Below are positions 51,595 through 59,142 of a DNA stretch of 64,000 nucleotides, one piece after another (the stretch's first letter is position 1; each line of letters starts with the position of its first letter). A program made the translations under genes and the position numbers. The notes beneath the pieces are model-generated. The model had not been told where the DNA came from. It did no database searches and saw nothing but the letters and a program-made list of their open reading frames with translations. Origin of the DNA: Actinomadura flavalba DSM 45200 (GTDB lineage Bacteria > Actinomycetota > Actinomycetes > Streptosporangiales > Streptosporangiaceae); assembly GCF_000374305.1 (NCBI RefSeq), contig NZ_KB894093.1, positions 1,550,001-1,614,000 of the forward strand, given 5' to 3'.

Positions 51595-51999
51595 ATGAGC
51601 AGCGACCACGTCACGCACATCCCGGCCCCGGAGGGCGTCGTCCCCGGCAACGGCTACACCCACGTCGTCACGGGCACCGGACGGTTCGTGGCGATCTCCG
51701 GACAGATCGCCCTGGACGCCGACGGTGTCCTCGTCGGTGAGGGCGACCCCCTGGCTCAGGCCCGCCAGATCTTCCGGAACCTCGAACACTGCCTGACGGC
51801 GGCGGGCGCCACCTTCGCCGACGTCGTGAAACTCACCTACTTCGTCACCGACATCGCCCACCTGCCCGCGATCCGCACGGCCCGCGACGAACACGTCGAC
51901 ACGCGCAACCCGCCCGCGAGCAGCGCGGTCCAGGTCAGCGCCCTCGTCCACCCCGACCTTCTCCTGGAGATCGAAGCCTTCGCCATCGCGCGGCCCTAG
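51595..51999 (+). CDS. RidA/YjgF-family enamine/imine deaminase
   Basis: 134 residues, YjgF fold: GNGYTHVVTGTGRFVAISGQIALD, then FRNLEHCLTAAGATFADVVKLTYFVTDI and the NPPASSAVQVSALVHPDLLLEIEAFAI end. RidA hydrolyses reactive enamines from PLP enzymes; the key Arg usually found before the SSxxxV strand is replaced here by Asn-Pro-Pro-Ala, so activity may differ. Likely co-transcribed with the GlxA-like regulator. Confidence 0.86.
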   Translation: MSSDHVTHIPAPEGVVPGNGYTHVVTGTGRFVAISGQIALDADGVLVGEGDPLAQARQIFRNLEHCLTAAGATFADVVKLTYFVTDIAHLPAIRTARDEHVDTRNPPASSAVQVSALVHPDLLLEIEAFAIARP

Positions 52000-52098
52000 C
52001 CGCAATTCCCGCGTTCACCGGAGCACCCCGCCTCGCGGGGGAACCGGATCACGCGCGCGGGTGATCACCGGTCGTCGCAGGTCGCGAAGGCTGGGGAC

Positions 52099-52647
52099 AT
52101 GGCGATCAAACTGGTGCACACGCCCCCTTCCGTCGACGACACCCGGCGGCCCGTTCCACGCTGGGCACTGCGGGCCGCCTACGCGCTGCCGCTGCTTCTC
52201 CTGCCCTCGTGCCTGTGGCGGCTGCCGTTCGCCTTCGACTTCACGATGGGACAGGTCGGCGGCGAGACCATGCCGTCCCTGTGGATCAGCGTCCCGTACG
52301 TCTTCGGCCTGAGCGTGCTCACGGAGACGGCGGCGTTGCTCTGCCTCGGCCTGGTACGCGGATGGGGGGAGGTCGCGCCCGCTTGGCTCCCGCTCATCGG
52401 CGGCAAGCCGATCCGCCCGTCGGCGGCGATCATCCCGGCGACGATCGGCGGGCTCGTCATGACGGCGGTCTCGGTGATGATGGTGCTCACCTGGAACGGC
52501 GTCATCGAGGGAACGTCGTACGAGAACGGCTGGTGGGACGCACTGGCGAAGATCTGCGTCGGCCCGGTCGGCCTGTGGGGCCCGATGACGCTCGCGCTGA
52601 CGTACGCCTACTACGCGCGTCGCTGCCGCCCGGCGGACACCACGTGA
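52099..52647 (+). CDS. Membrane protein, unknown function
   Basis: 182 residues with four hydrophobic segments (about 25-42, 62-86, 108-134 and 150-170) and polar loops containing FTMGQVGGET and SYENGWW. The architecture resembles small uncharacterised actinobacterial integral membrane proteins. No catalytic motif. It stands between the RidA gene and the convergent recQ. Confidence 0.75.
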   Translation: MAIKLVHTPPSVDDTRRPVPRWALRAAYALPLLLLPSCLWRLPFAFDFTMGQVGGETMPSLWISVPYVFGLSVLTETAALLCLGLVRGWGEVAPAWLPLIGGKPIRPSAAIIPATIGGLVMTAVSVMMVLTWNGVIEGTSYENGWWDALAKICVGPVGLWGPMTLALTYAYYARRCRPADTT

Positions 52648-52687
52648 CCGCATGCGGCGCCTCGGCCGTCGGTGCGGGCGGGTCGGG

Positions 52688-54529
52688 TCAGGGCTCGGTG
52701 AGGGTTTCGAGGACGCCTTCGCCGTACTTGTTCAGTTTGTTCTCGCCCACGCCGTTGATGGCGGCGAGGTCGAGGAGGGTGGCGGGGCGGACGGTGGCGA
52801 TCTCGCGGAGGGTGGCGTCGTGGAAGATCACGTACGCGGGGACGCCCTGCTCCTTCGCCGTGGCGGCGCGCCACGCGCGCAGGCGCTCGAAGAGCGGCTG
52901 GGCGTCGGCGGACAGCTCGACGGGGGCCTTGCGGTCTTTGCGTTCCTTCGCGGCGCGGGCCGTCTTCTGCCGTTCGGGTTCGCGGCGTAGCAGGACCTTC
53001 TGCGCACCGGACAGCACCTCGCCGCTGGACTCGGTCAGCACCAGGGAACCGTAGGTGGCCTCGACGGACGCGTGCCCCTGCGCGAGAAGCTGCCGGACGA
53101 CGCCGCGCCACTCGGTGTCGCGCAGCTCGGTGCCGATGCCGAACGTGCTGAGGGCGTCGTGGTCGAACTGGGCGACCTTGGCGTTCCGCTTGCCGAGCAG
53201 AATGTCGATGATGTGCCCGGCGCCGAACTTCTGCCGCCGCTCGCGGTCGAGCCGGACGATCGTCGACAGCACCTTTTGCGCGGGGACGGTGCCGTCCCAC
53301 GTCTCGGGCGGCGTGAGGCACGTGTCGCAGTTGCCGCACGGCTCGCCGCGCTGCCCGAAGTAGTTGAGGAGCTGCACGCGGCGGCACTCGACCGTCTCGC
53401 ACAGGGCGAGCATCGCGTCGAGGTGGCGGCTCTGCCGACGACGGTGCGCCTCGTCGCCGGGGGAGCCGTCGATCATCTTGCGGAGGTTGACGACGTCCTG
53501 GAGGCCGTAGGCGAGCCAGGCCGTGGACGGCTGCCCGTCGCGCCCGGCGCGGCCGGTCTCCTGGTAGTAGCCCTCGACGGACTTGGGCAGATCGAGGTGG
53601 GCGACGAACCGGACGTCCGGCTTGTCGATGCCCATGCCGAACGCGATCGTCGCGACGACGACGAGCCCGTCCTCCCGGAGGAACCGGGCCTGGTGCAGCG
53701 CGCGCGTCTGCGCGTCGAGACCCGCGTGGTACGGGACGGCCTCGATGCCGTTGTCGGTGAGGAACTCGGCGTACTTCTCGACGGAGGCGCGCGACAGGCA
53801 GTAGACGATGCCGGCGTCGCCCGCGTGCTCGTTGCGCAGGAACGCGAGGAGCTGCCGCTTGGCGTCGGCCTTGGGCTCGATGCGGTACTGGATGTTGGGC
53901 CGGTCGAAGCTGGCGACGTGCTGCCGGGCGCCGGCGAGGTCGAGCCGGTTGGCGATCTCCTCGCGGGTGGCCTGCGTGGCCGTGGCGGTGAGCGCGATGC
54001 GGGGCACGTCCGGCCAGCGTTCGTGCAGGCCGGACAGCATGAGGTAGTCGGGCCGGAAGTCGTGCCCCCACTGCGCGACGCAGTGCGCCTCGTCGATCGC
54101 GAACAGCGCGATGGTGCCCCGGTCGAGCAGCTCGACGGTGGACGCGACGCGCAGCCGCTCGGGAGCGAGATACAGCAGGTCGAGCTCGCCGGACGCGAAC
54201 TCGGCCTCGACCGTGCGGCGCTCGTCGATGCCCTGGGTGGAGTTGAGGAACCCGGCGCGGACGCCGAGCGCGCGCAGGGCGTCGACCTGGTCCTGCATGA
54301 GGGCGATGAGCGGGGAGATCACCACGCCGGTGCCCTTCCGGACCAGCGACGGGATCTGGTAGCACAGCGACTTGCCGCCGCCGGTCGGCATCAGGACGAG
54401 CGCGTCGCCGCCCTCGACCACGTGCTCGATGACCTCCTGCTGTCCGCTGCGGAACGCGTCGTACCCGAAGACGCGCCGCAGCGTGCGCAGTGCCTCCGAC
54501 GGCTCCGTCTCGCTCACGGGGGTGACCAT
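52688..54529 (-). CDS. recQ: ATP-dependent DNA helicase RecQ
   Basis: 613 residues. 3'-5' superfamily-2 helicase acting at stalled forks and in recombination. Walker A MPTGGGKSLCYQ, DEAH in AIDEAHCVAQWGHDFR, motif VI QETGRAGRDG. The zinc-binding RQC part has the Cys set CETVECRRVQLLNYFGQ and CGNCDTC. A C-terminal HRDC domain is at about 540-610. Several in-frame ATGs (54574, 54538, 54529) are possible; 54529 is preferred because the protein then begins close to the helicase core. All motifs are intact. Confidence 0.93.
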   Translation of the reverse strand: MVTPVSETEPSEALRTLRRVFGYDAFRSGQQEVIEHVVEGGDALVLMPTGGGKSLCYQIPSLVRKGTGVVISPLIALMQDQVDALRALGVRAGFLNSTQGIDERRTVEAEFASGELDLLYLAPERLRVASTVELLDRGTIALFAIDEAHCVAQWGHDFRPDYLMLSGLHERWPDVPRIALTATATQATREEIANRLDLAGARQHVASFDRPNIQYRIEPKADAKRQLLAFLRNEHAGDAGIVYCLSRASVEKYAEFLTDNGIEAVPYHAGLDAQTRALHQARFLREDGLVVVATIAFGMGIDKPDVRFVAHLDLPKSVEGYYQETGRAGRDGQPSTAWLAYGLQDVVNLRKMIDGSPGDEAHRRRQSRHLDAMLALCETVECRRVQLLNYFGQRGEPCGNCDTCLTPPETWDGTVPAQKVLSTIVRLDRERRQKFGAGHIIDILLGKRNAKVAQFDHDALSTFGIGTELRDTEWRGVVRQLLAQGHASVEATYGSLVLTESSGEVLSGAQKVLLRREPERQKTARAAKERKDRKAPVELSADAQPLFERLRAWRAATAKEQGVPAYVIFHDATLREIATVRPATLLDLAAINGVGENKLNKYGEGVLETLTEP

Positions 54530-54575
54530 GCGCCCCATCGTAGGAGCCGCAAGTGACAGCGGAGGCCGTTCCATG

Positions 54576-55259
54576 TCACCTGTGGATAACCGGTCGCTCC
54601 TCGGCGCCGACTCGGCGGACGAGATCGACCGTCACCTCGTCCAGGCCGGACGCGGTGTGCGAGACGAGTTCGGCGGCGTCGTCGTCCAGCGGGTACTCCG
54701 GGCGGGGGACCGCGATGACGTGCATGCCCGCGCGGTACGCGGAGCGGACGCCGTTGGAGGAGTCCTCGATGGCGAGGCACATGGGCGCGGGGACGTCGAG
54801 CCGCGCGGCGGCGGCGAGGTAGCCGTCGGGCGCGGGCTTTCCGGCGTCGACCTCCTCGGTGGAGACCGTCGTCACGAACCGGGACGCGACGCCCATCTGA
54901 CCGAGCAGCAGGTCGATCAAGGCGCCGGGCGACGAACTGGCCAAGCCGAGCCGGAACGTCTCGCCGAGCCGTTCGACGGCTTCCACCGCACCGGGCAGAA
55001 GCGGGACGGACTTCATGTACCGGGCGCTCATCCGGTCGATGACGCCGTAGGCGACCTCGTCGGCGCTGAGCCCGCCGATGAGGTCGCGAGCGAGGTACTC
55101 CGACCACTCGTCGGTGCTCATGCCCATGAGCCGCCGCTGTGTGTCGGGTTGCCACGTTCCGCCATGTTCGTCCACGTAGGCGCGGCGCACCTCCTCCCAG
55201 ATGGGCTCGGAGTCGACCAGCACTCCGTCCAGGTCGAAGACGATGGCCCGCACGGTCAT
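54576..55259 (-). CDS. HAD-superfamily phosphatase (beta-phosphoglucomutase-like)
   Basis: 227 residues. HAD motif I FDLDGVLVDSEP (nucleophile Asp), motif II LASSSP, motif III Lys in DAGKPAPDGYLAAA and motif IV IEDSSNGVRSA; a helical cap between I and II marks subfamily IA. GGGAGGG precedes ATG 55259. The 3' end of the gene includes an exact DnaA-box sequence (54581-54589), whose codons read V-I-H-R. Substrate unknown. Confidence 0.9.
   Translation of the reverse strand: MTVRAIVFDLDGVLVDSEPIWEEVRRAYVDEHGGTWQPDTQRRLMGMSTDEWSEYLARDLIGGLSADEVAYGVIDRMSARYMKSVPLLPGAVEAVERLGETFRLGLASSSPGALIDLLLGQMGVASRFVTTVSTEEVDAGKPAPDGYLAAAARLDVPAPMCLAIEDSSNGVRSAYRAGMHVIAVPRPEYPLDDDAAELVSHTASGLDEVTVDLVRRVGAEERPVIHR
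54581..54589 (-). promoter_or_regulatory. DnaA-box consensus inside the HAD gene 3' end
   Basis: TGTGGATAA is an exact reverse-strand TTATCCACA. It overlaps the last codons of the phosphatase gene, so it may be chance. Confidence 0.25.
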
Positions 55260-55412
55260 GGCATCCCTCCCGTCAGTGATCACTACCCGGCGCGTGCTGC
55301 GGCGAACCGGGACCGGATGGTCAGCGGTTTCTAGGGATTTATGCGCACAATCTGGCAAGGTGGTCCCGATCTCCGGCTCCCCCGCCGCGGAGATCGGGAA
55401 GGAGACCGCCCC

Positions 55413-56432
55413 ATGGTGTTCCTCGGACTGCTCCTCGCCGTGGCCGCCGTCGCCCTCACCGCCGGAATCGCCCTGGAGAACGGCGCGTCCGCGCGGCTCA
55501 CGGTGCTCGGACGGGACCTGCCCGGCATCGAGTACCAGTGGCAGGTCTTCCTGCTCGGCGCGGCCACCGCCGTCGTCCTGATCGTCGGCTTCATGCTCAT
55601 CTTCGTCGGCATGGGACGGCGCGTGCGCCGCCGCCGCGAAGCCCGCCACGCCCGTCGCGAGCAGCGCGACTCGCTCACCACCCTCGAACGGGAACGTTCC
55701 CGCCTCCAGACGGAACTGGCCCGCGCCCGCACCGCCGATACCCGGACGGACCGCCGCGGCGATGCGCCTCAGCACAGGGACGGTCCCCGACTCCCGTCTC
55801 CGAGCGGCGACGCGACCGGACGCGAAGCCCCCCGGCCTCCGGCTCGGCGCGGCGGTGACCGGCCGCGGCCCCCGGCGCGGGACGGTAGCGCGCCCCGGCA
55901 CCCCGCCCCGGGCGGCGAGACACCCGTGGCGCGGGGCGGCGTGGCGCCTCGGCGGCCCGTTCCGGGCGGCGGGACACCTCGTCCCGTGGCGCGCGACGGC
56001 GACGCGCCTCAAGGGTCCGTTCCGGGCGGCGAGGCACCCCGTCCCATGACGCGCGACGGCGACGCGCCCCGGCAGCCTGTTCCGGCCGGCGGGACATCCC
56101 GTCCGGTGGCGCGGGGCGGCGTCGCGGCTCGGCGGCCCGTTCCGGGCGGCGAGGCACCCCGTTCCGCGGCGCGCGACGGCGACGCGCCCCGGCAGCCCGT
56201 TCCGGGCGGCGGGACACCTCCTCCCGTGGCGCGGGGCGTCGCGCCCCGGCCTCCGGTTCCGGACCGCGGGGCCGCCCCGCGAGGCCCGGCGTCCGCACCC
56301 CAGCGGAGGCCCGGGCCGGATTCGGGACGCCGTCCTTCGGTCGCCGAGCAGGCGTCGCGTCCTCGGACGCCGGGCGTCCCGGCGAGGTCGCAGGTGGCGG
56401 CGAACTCGCCGTTCTTCGACCGGGAGGACTGA
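55413..56432 (+). CDS. LapA-like two-helix membrane protein with 20-residue repeats
   Basis: 339 residues from ATG 55413 (AAGGAG upstream). Residues 1-100 hold two membrane helices and a short loop as in LapA/YrvD-type proteins, then a basic coiled-coil start (RRRREARHARREQRDSLTTLERERSRLQ). Residues about 180-310 are seven copies of a 20-residue unit such as RDGDAPRQPVPGGGTPRPVA, encoded by 60-bp DNA repeats. The tail is long, cationic and disordered. Function unknown; LapA-like proteins in E. coli serve lipopolysaccharide assembly, which does not apply directly here. Confidence 0.75.
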   Translation: MVFLGLLLAVAAVALTAGIALENGASARLTVLGRDLPGIEYQWQVFLLGAATAVVLIVGFMLIFVGMGRRVRRRREARHARREQRDSLTTLERERSRLQTELARARTADTRTDRRGDAPQHRDGPRLPSPSGDATGREAPRPPARRGGDRPRPPARDGSAPRHPAPGGETPVARGGVAPRRPVPGGGTPRPVARDGDAPQGSVPGGEAPRPMTRDGDAPRQPVPAGGTSRPVARGGVAARRPVPGGEAPRSAARDGDAPRQPVPGGGTPPPVARGVAPRPPVPDRGAAPRGPASAPQRRPGPDSGRRPSVAEQASRPRTPGVPARSQVAANSPFFDRED

Positions 56433-56588
56433 GGCGGTCCGGCTTCGTCCCCGACGGCCGCAAGAGCAGGGCTGCCCCAGGCCGATGTGGGGTGCCCTAC
56501 GCAGGGCGTGCGGGAGATCGGGCGCCGGGCTCATCCGGGAAGATGAGGCGGTCCGTCCCAAGATGGGTTCGTGGAGGGATGTCGGCGC

Positions 56589-56999
56589 ATGGGACGGATC
56601 GGCACGATCGGTCCTGTGCGGATACTCATCAAGATCGGAATCACGGCCGTCGCGCTCTGGGTCGCGACGCTCCTCATCGACGGCATCGCCGTCGAGGGCG
56701 ACACGACGGGCCGCCGCGTCCTGACGCTGCTCGGCGTCGCGATCATCTTCGGGCTCATCAACGCGATCATCAAGCCGATCGTGAAGACGCTCGGCTGCGC
56801 CTTCTACGTCCTGACGCTCGGGCTCATCGGCCTCATCGTCAACGCCCTGCTGATGCTGCTCACCGGCGAACTGGCCCAGCGCCTCGACCTGCCCTTCGAC
56901 GTGGACGGATTCTGGCCCGCGTTCTGGGGCGCGATCGTGGTCGCTGTCGTCGGCTGGATCTTGAACGTCCTCGTGGGCGGCAAGGACGACGACGACTGA
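56589..56999 (+). CDS. Phage holin family 4-like membrane protein
   Basis: 136 residues, four membrane helices. The phage_holin_4_2 type pattern is clear: LLIDGIAVEGDTTGRRVLTLLGVAIIFGLINAIIKPIVKTLGCAFYVLTLGLIGLIVNALLMLLTG. Chromosomal members are common in actinomycetes and need not come from a phage. ATG 56589 has GGAGGG about ten bases upstream. Short Asp-rich C-terminus. Confidence 0.85.
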   Translation: MGRIGTIGPVRILIKIGITAVALWVATLLIDGIAVEGDTTGRRVLTLLGVAIIFGLINAIIKPIVKTLGCAFYVLTLGLIGLIVNALLMLLTGELAQRLDLPFDVDGFWPAFWGAIVVAVVGWILNVLVGGKDDDD

Positions 57000-57032
57000 C
57001 GCGCCTCCCGGCCGTCCGCCGATTCGGTGTCG

Positions 57033-57065
57033 GACCGTCCAGCCCCATGCAGGGGCTGGACGGTC
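57033..57065 (+). terminator. 14-bp hairpin after the holin-like gene
   Basis: GACCGTCCAGCCCC pairs perfectly with GGGGCTGGACGGTC around ATGCA. It starts 34 bp after the stop at 56999 and faces the convergent gene ending at 57210. No T-run. Confidence 0.65.
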
Positions 57066-57209
57066 ACGTCGCGTGGAGCAGTCGGCCCGCTGATCGCTCG
57101 GGCGGCGCCGGGTGCGCGCATGCGTGGCTACGTCGGCCCTTCTTGGAGCCGGACGGTCGAGCCCGGGGGCTGGCCGGGCGCGCTCCGGGACGCGTGGACC
57201 GGTGCGGCG

Positions 57210-57833
57210 TCAGGTGCCCTGCGGGGTCGTCACGCTCGCGGTCGCGGCGCGGTGGCGAGGCGTCTCGGCCTCGTCGATCAGGGCGAGTGCGAAGTCCGCA
57301 GGGGTGATACGGGCCGTAGGGTCGCCGTGGTCGGTGAATCGGTAGGCGTGACCGGAAGGTCCGTCGTGGTCGAAGTCGCCCGCCGGGGCCAGGTATGCCC
57401 AGTCGAGGTGGCTGGAGCGTAGTTCGTCCAGTCCGGCCGCGTGCCCGAGGTAGAAGGACCGGTATTCCTGCGGATAGCCGGGTTCGTCCATGAGGAGGGC
57501 GCCCGACGGACCCGGGAGCACCGGCGCGAGCCCCACCGCGACGAGCCGCTGCACGCCCGCCGCGCTCAGGCCCTCGGCGAGGGCGCGCGCGGCGGTGGTG
57601 AAGAACGCGGCGGGGTCGGCCGACAGGTCGGCGGCGGCGTGCACGGCGACGTCCTGGCCTGCGGCGACGCGGGCGATGTCGTCCGCGTCGGTGACGTCGC
57701 CCGCGACGGCCGTCCCGTCCGGGTACCGCGCGGGCTCGCGCACGACGGCGGTGACCGCGTGGCCGCGCCGCCGAGCCTCGACGACCGCCGCGCGCCCCAC
57801 CCGGCCGCCCGCCCCGAAGATCACGATGTTCAT
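57210..57833 (-). CDS. NAD(P)-binding SDR-like/NmrA-type protein
   Basis: 207 residues. Rossmann start MNIVIFGAGGRVGRAAVVEARRRGH, then VTAVVREPARYPDGTAVAGDVTDADDIARV, as in the YwnB/NmrA branch of atypical short-chain dehydrogenases. The catalytic Tyr-x3-Lys is not evident, so it may sense redox state or act on an unknown substrate. AAGGGA precedes ATG 57833. Divergent from an HxlR regulator at 57938, a frequent pairing for this family, which implies control by that regulator. Confidence 0.85.
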   Translation of the reverse strand: MNIVIFGAGGRVGRAAVVEARRRGHAVTAVVREPARYPDGTAVAGDVTDADDIARVAAGQDVAVHAAADLSADPAAFFTTAARALAEGLSAAGVQRLVAVGLAPVLPGPSGALLMDEPGYPQEYRSFYLGHAAGLDELRSSHLDWAYLAPAGDFDHDGPSGHAYRFTDHGDPTARITPADFALALIDEAETPRHRAATASVTTPQGT

Positions 57834-57937
57834 GGACCGTCCCTTCCGCCCGGCCGTCGCGCGGTTCGCCCCGGCCGTGTGCGGCGACGCTAACCGGGTC
57901 CGTGGTGACCGATCGGATACCGGCTAGGGTGCGGCCC

Positions 57938-58312
57938 ATGAGGGAACCGTTGCCCGCAGACCTCTTCGACGAGCTCTGCCCGTCGTCGCTCAACCCCATC
58001 CGTTTCGGGGACAAATGGGCGGCGCTGGTCCTGCGCTGCCTTCAGGACGGTCCTCGCCGCTTCTCCGAGCTCCGCGTGCCACTGCACCGCGTCACACCGA
58101 AGGTCCTCACCCGGTCCCTTCGTTCCCTCGAACGCGACGGCTTCGTCCAACGCACCGTCCTCCCCGGCCCCAAGCCCCACGTCGAGTACGAACTAACCCA
58201 ACTAGGACACAGCGTCCTGCACCCCTTGGCCGCCGCCTGCGCCTGGACCTCAGACCACTGGGACGACCTCCTGGAAGCCCGCGAACGCCACACCCCCACC
58301 CCAACCCCCTGA
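57938..58312 (+). CDS. HxlR-family transcriptional regulator
   Basis: 124 residues from ATG 57938 (a GTG at 57902 is in frame). Winged helix of HxlR type: GDKWAALVLRCLQDGPRRFSELRVPLHRVTPKVLTRSLRSLERDGFVQRTV and VEYELTQLGHSV. The usual N-terminal Cys of this family is present (LFDELCPSS), so thiol or aldehyde sensing is possible. It is read divergently from the NAD(P)-binding protein gene. Confidence 0.88.
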   Translation: MREPLPADLFDELCPSSLNPIRFGDKWAALVLRCLQDGPRRFSELRVPLHRVTPKVLTRSLRSLERDGFVQRTVLPGPKPHVEYELTQLGHSVLHPLAAACAWTSDHWDDLLEARERHTPTPTP

Positions 58313-59142
58313 CCAAGCCACCCCGACAAGCAAACACTCACAACCAAGCCAACCAGCCACCAGCTAGACACCACCGCCGCGAACAGGCCCCGCAGCGGCG
58401 CGGCGGCCGCAGCGCGGTGGGCACGCCCACAAGCCACCGACACAACGCCCCAATCCCGTCCCACACCCCAAAACTCAAACCCAACCCACATCACCCACCC
58501 CGCGCCAACCAGCCTGGACGCGCACCGCCCAGGGCCGCACTACCGGGGACCGCACCGCACCCGTGCGCGCCATGCCGCCCCGCGCCGCCTCGCGCCGCGC
58601 CGCCCCGCGCCGCGCCGCCCCGCGCCGCGCCGCCCCGCCCCGCGCCGCGCCGCCCCGCGCCGCCCCGCGCCGCGCCGCCCCGCGCCGCGCCGGGGCCGCA
58701 CTGTGCCGACCCGCCCCGGCCCGCGACGCACCCGTGCCGGACCGCCCCGTGACGGACCGCCCCGTGCTGGGCCGCAGCCGTGCTGCGTCGCACCGCACCG
58801 CACCGCACCGCGCCGACCCGCGCCGGGCTGCCCGGCGCTGCGCCGCGACGGGCCGTACTGTGGCGGGTCGTGCCGACCCGCCTCGCTTTGCGCTGCACCC
58901 GTGCTGCGCCGTGCCGGACCGCCCCGTGCTGGGCCGCAGCCGCGCTGCACCCCACCGCACCGCGCTGGGCTGTGCCGACCCGCTCCGCACCCGTGCTGCC
59001 CCGTCCCGCGCGGCACCGCGCCGTGCCGTGGCGGCCCGCACTGCGCCGGGCTGGGCCGTACCCGTGCCGGGCTCTGCCGTGCGCCGTTACGGTTCTCGTC
59101 GCTCTTTGGCGGTGTGGTGCGTCGTCCTGTGGTGGGGCCGGG
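58313..59142. repeat. Low-complexity CCGCGC repeat region between HxlR and the giant reverse-strand gene
   Basis: 58571-58695 is an almost pure array of CCGCGCCGCGCCGC-type units. The following 350 bp contain decayed copies with longer direct repeats; GACCGCCCCGTGCTGGGCCG occurs near 58760 and near 58918. Frames are open on both strands but translate to Ala/Arg/Pro repeats. I see no gene in it. Strings of CCGCGCC could form unusual secondary structure. Confidence 0.75.

Noticed and set aside
56589..56999. Evidence of a prophage from the holin-like protein
   Set aside because: No other phage genes are nearby, and chromosomal members of this family are common in actinomycetes.
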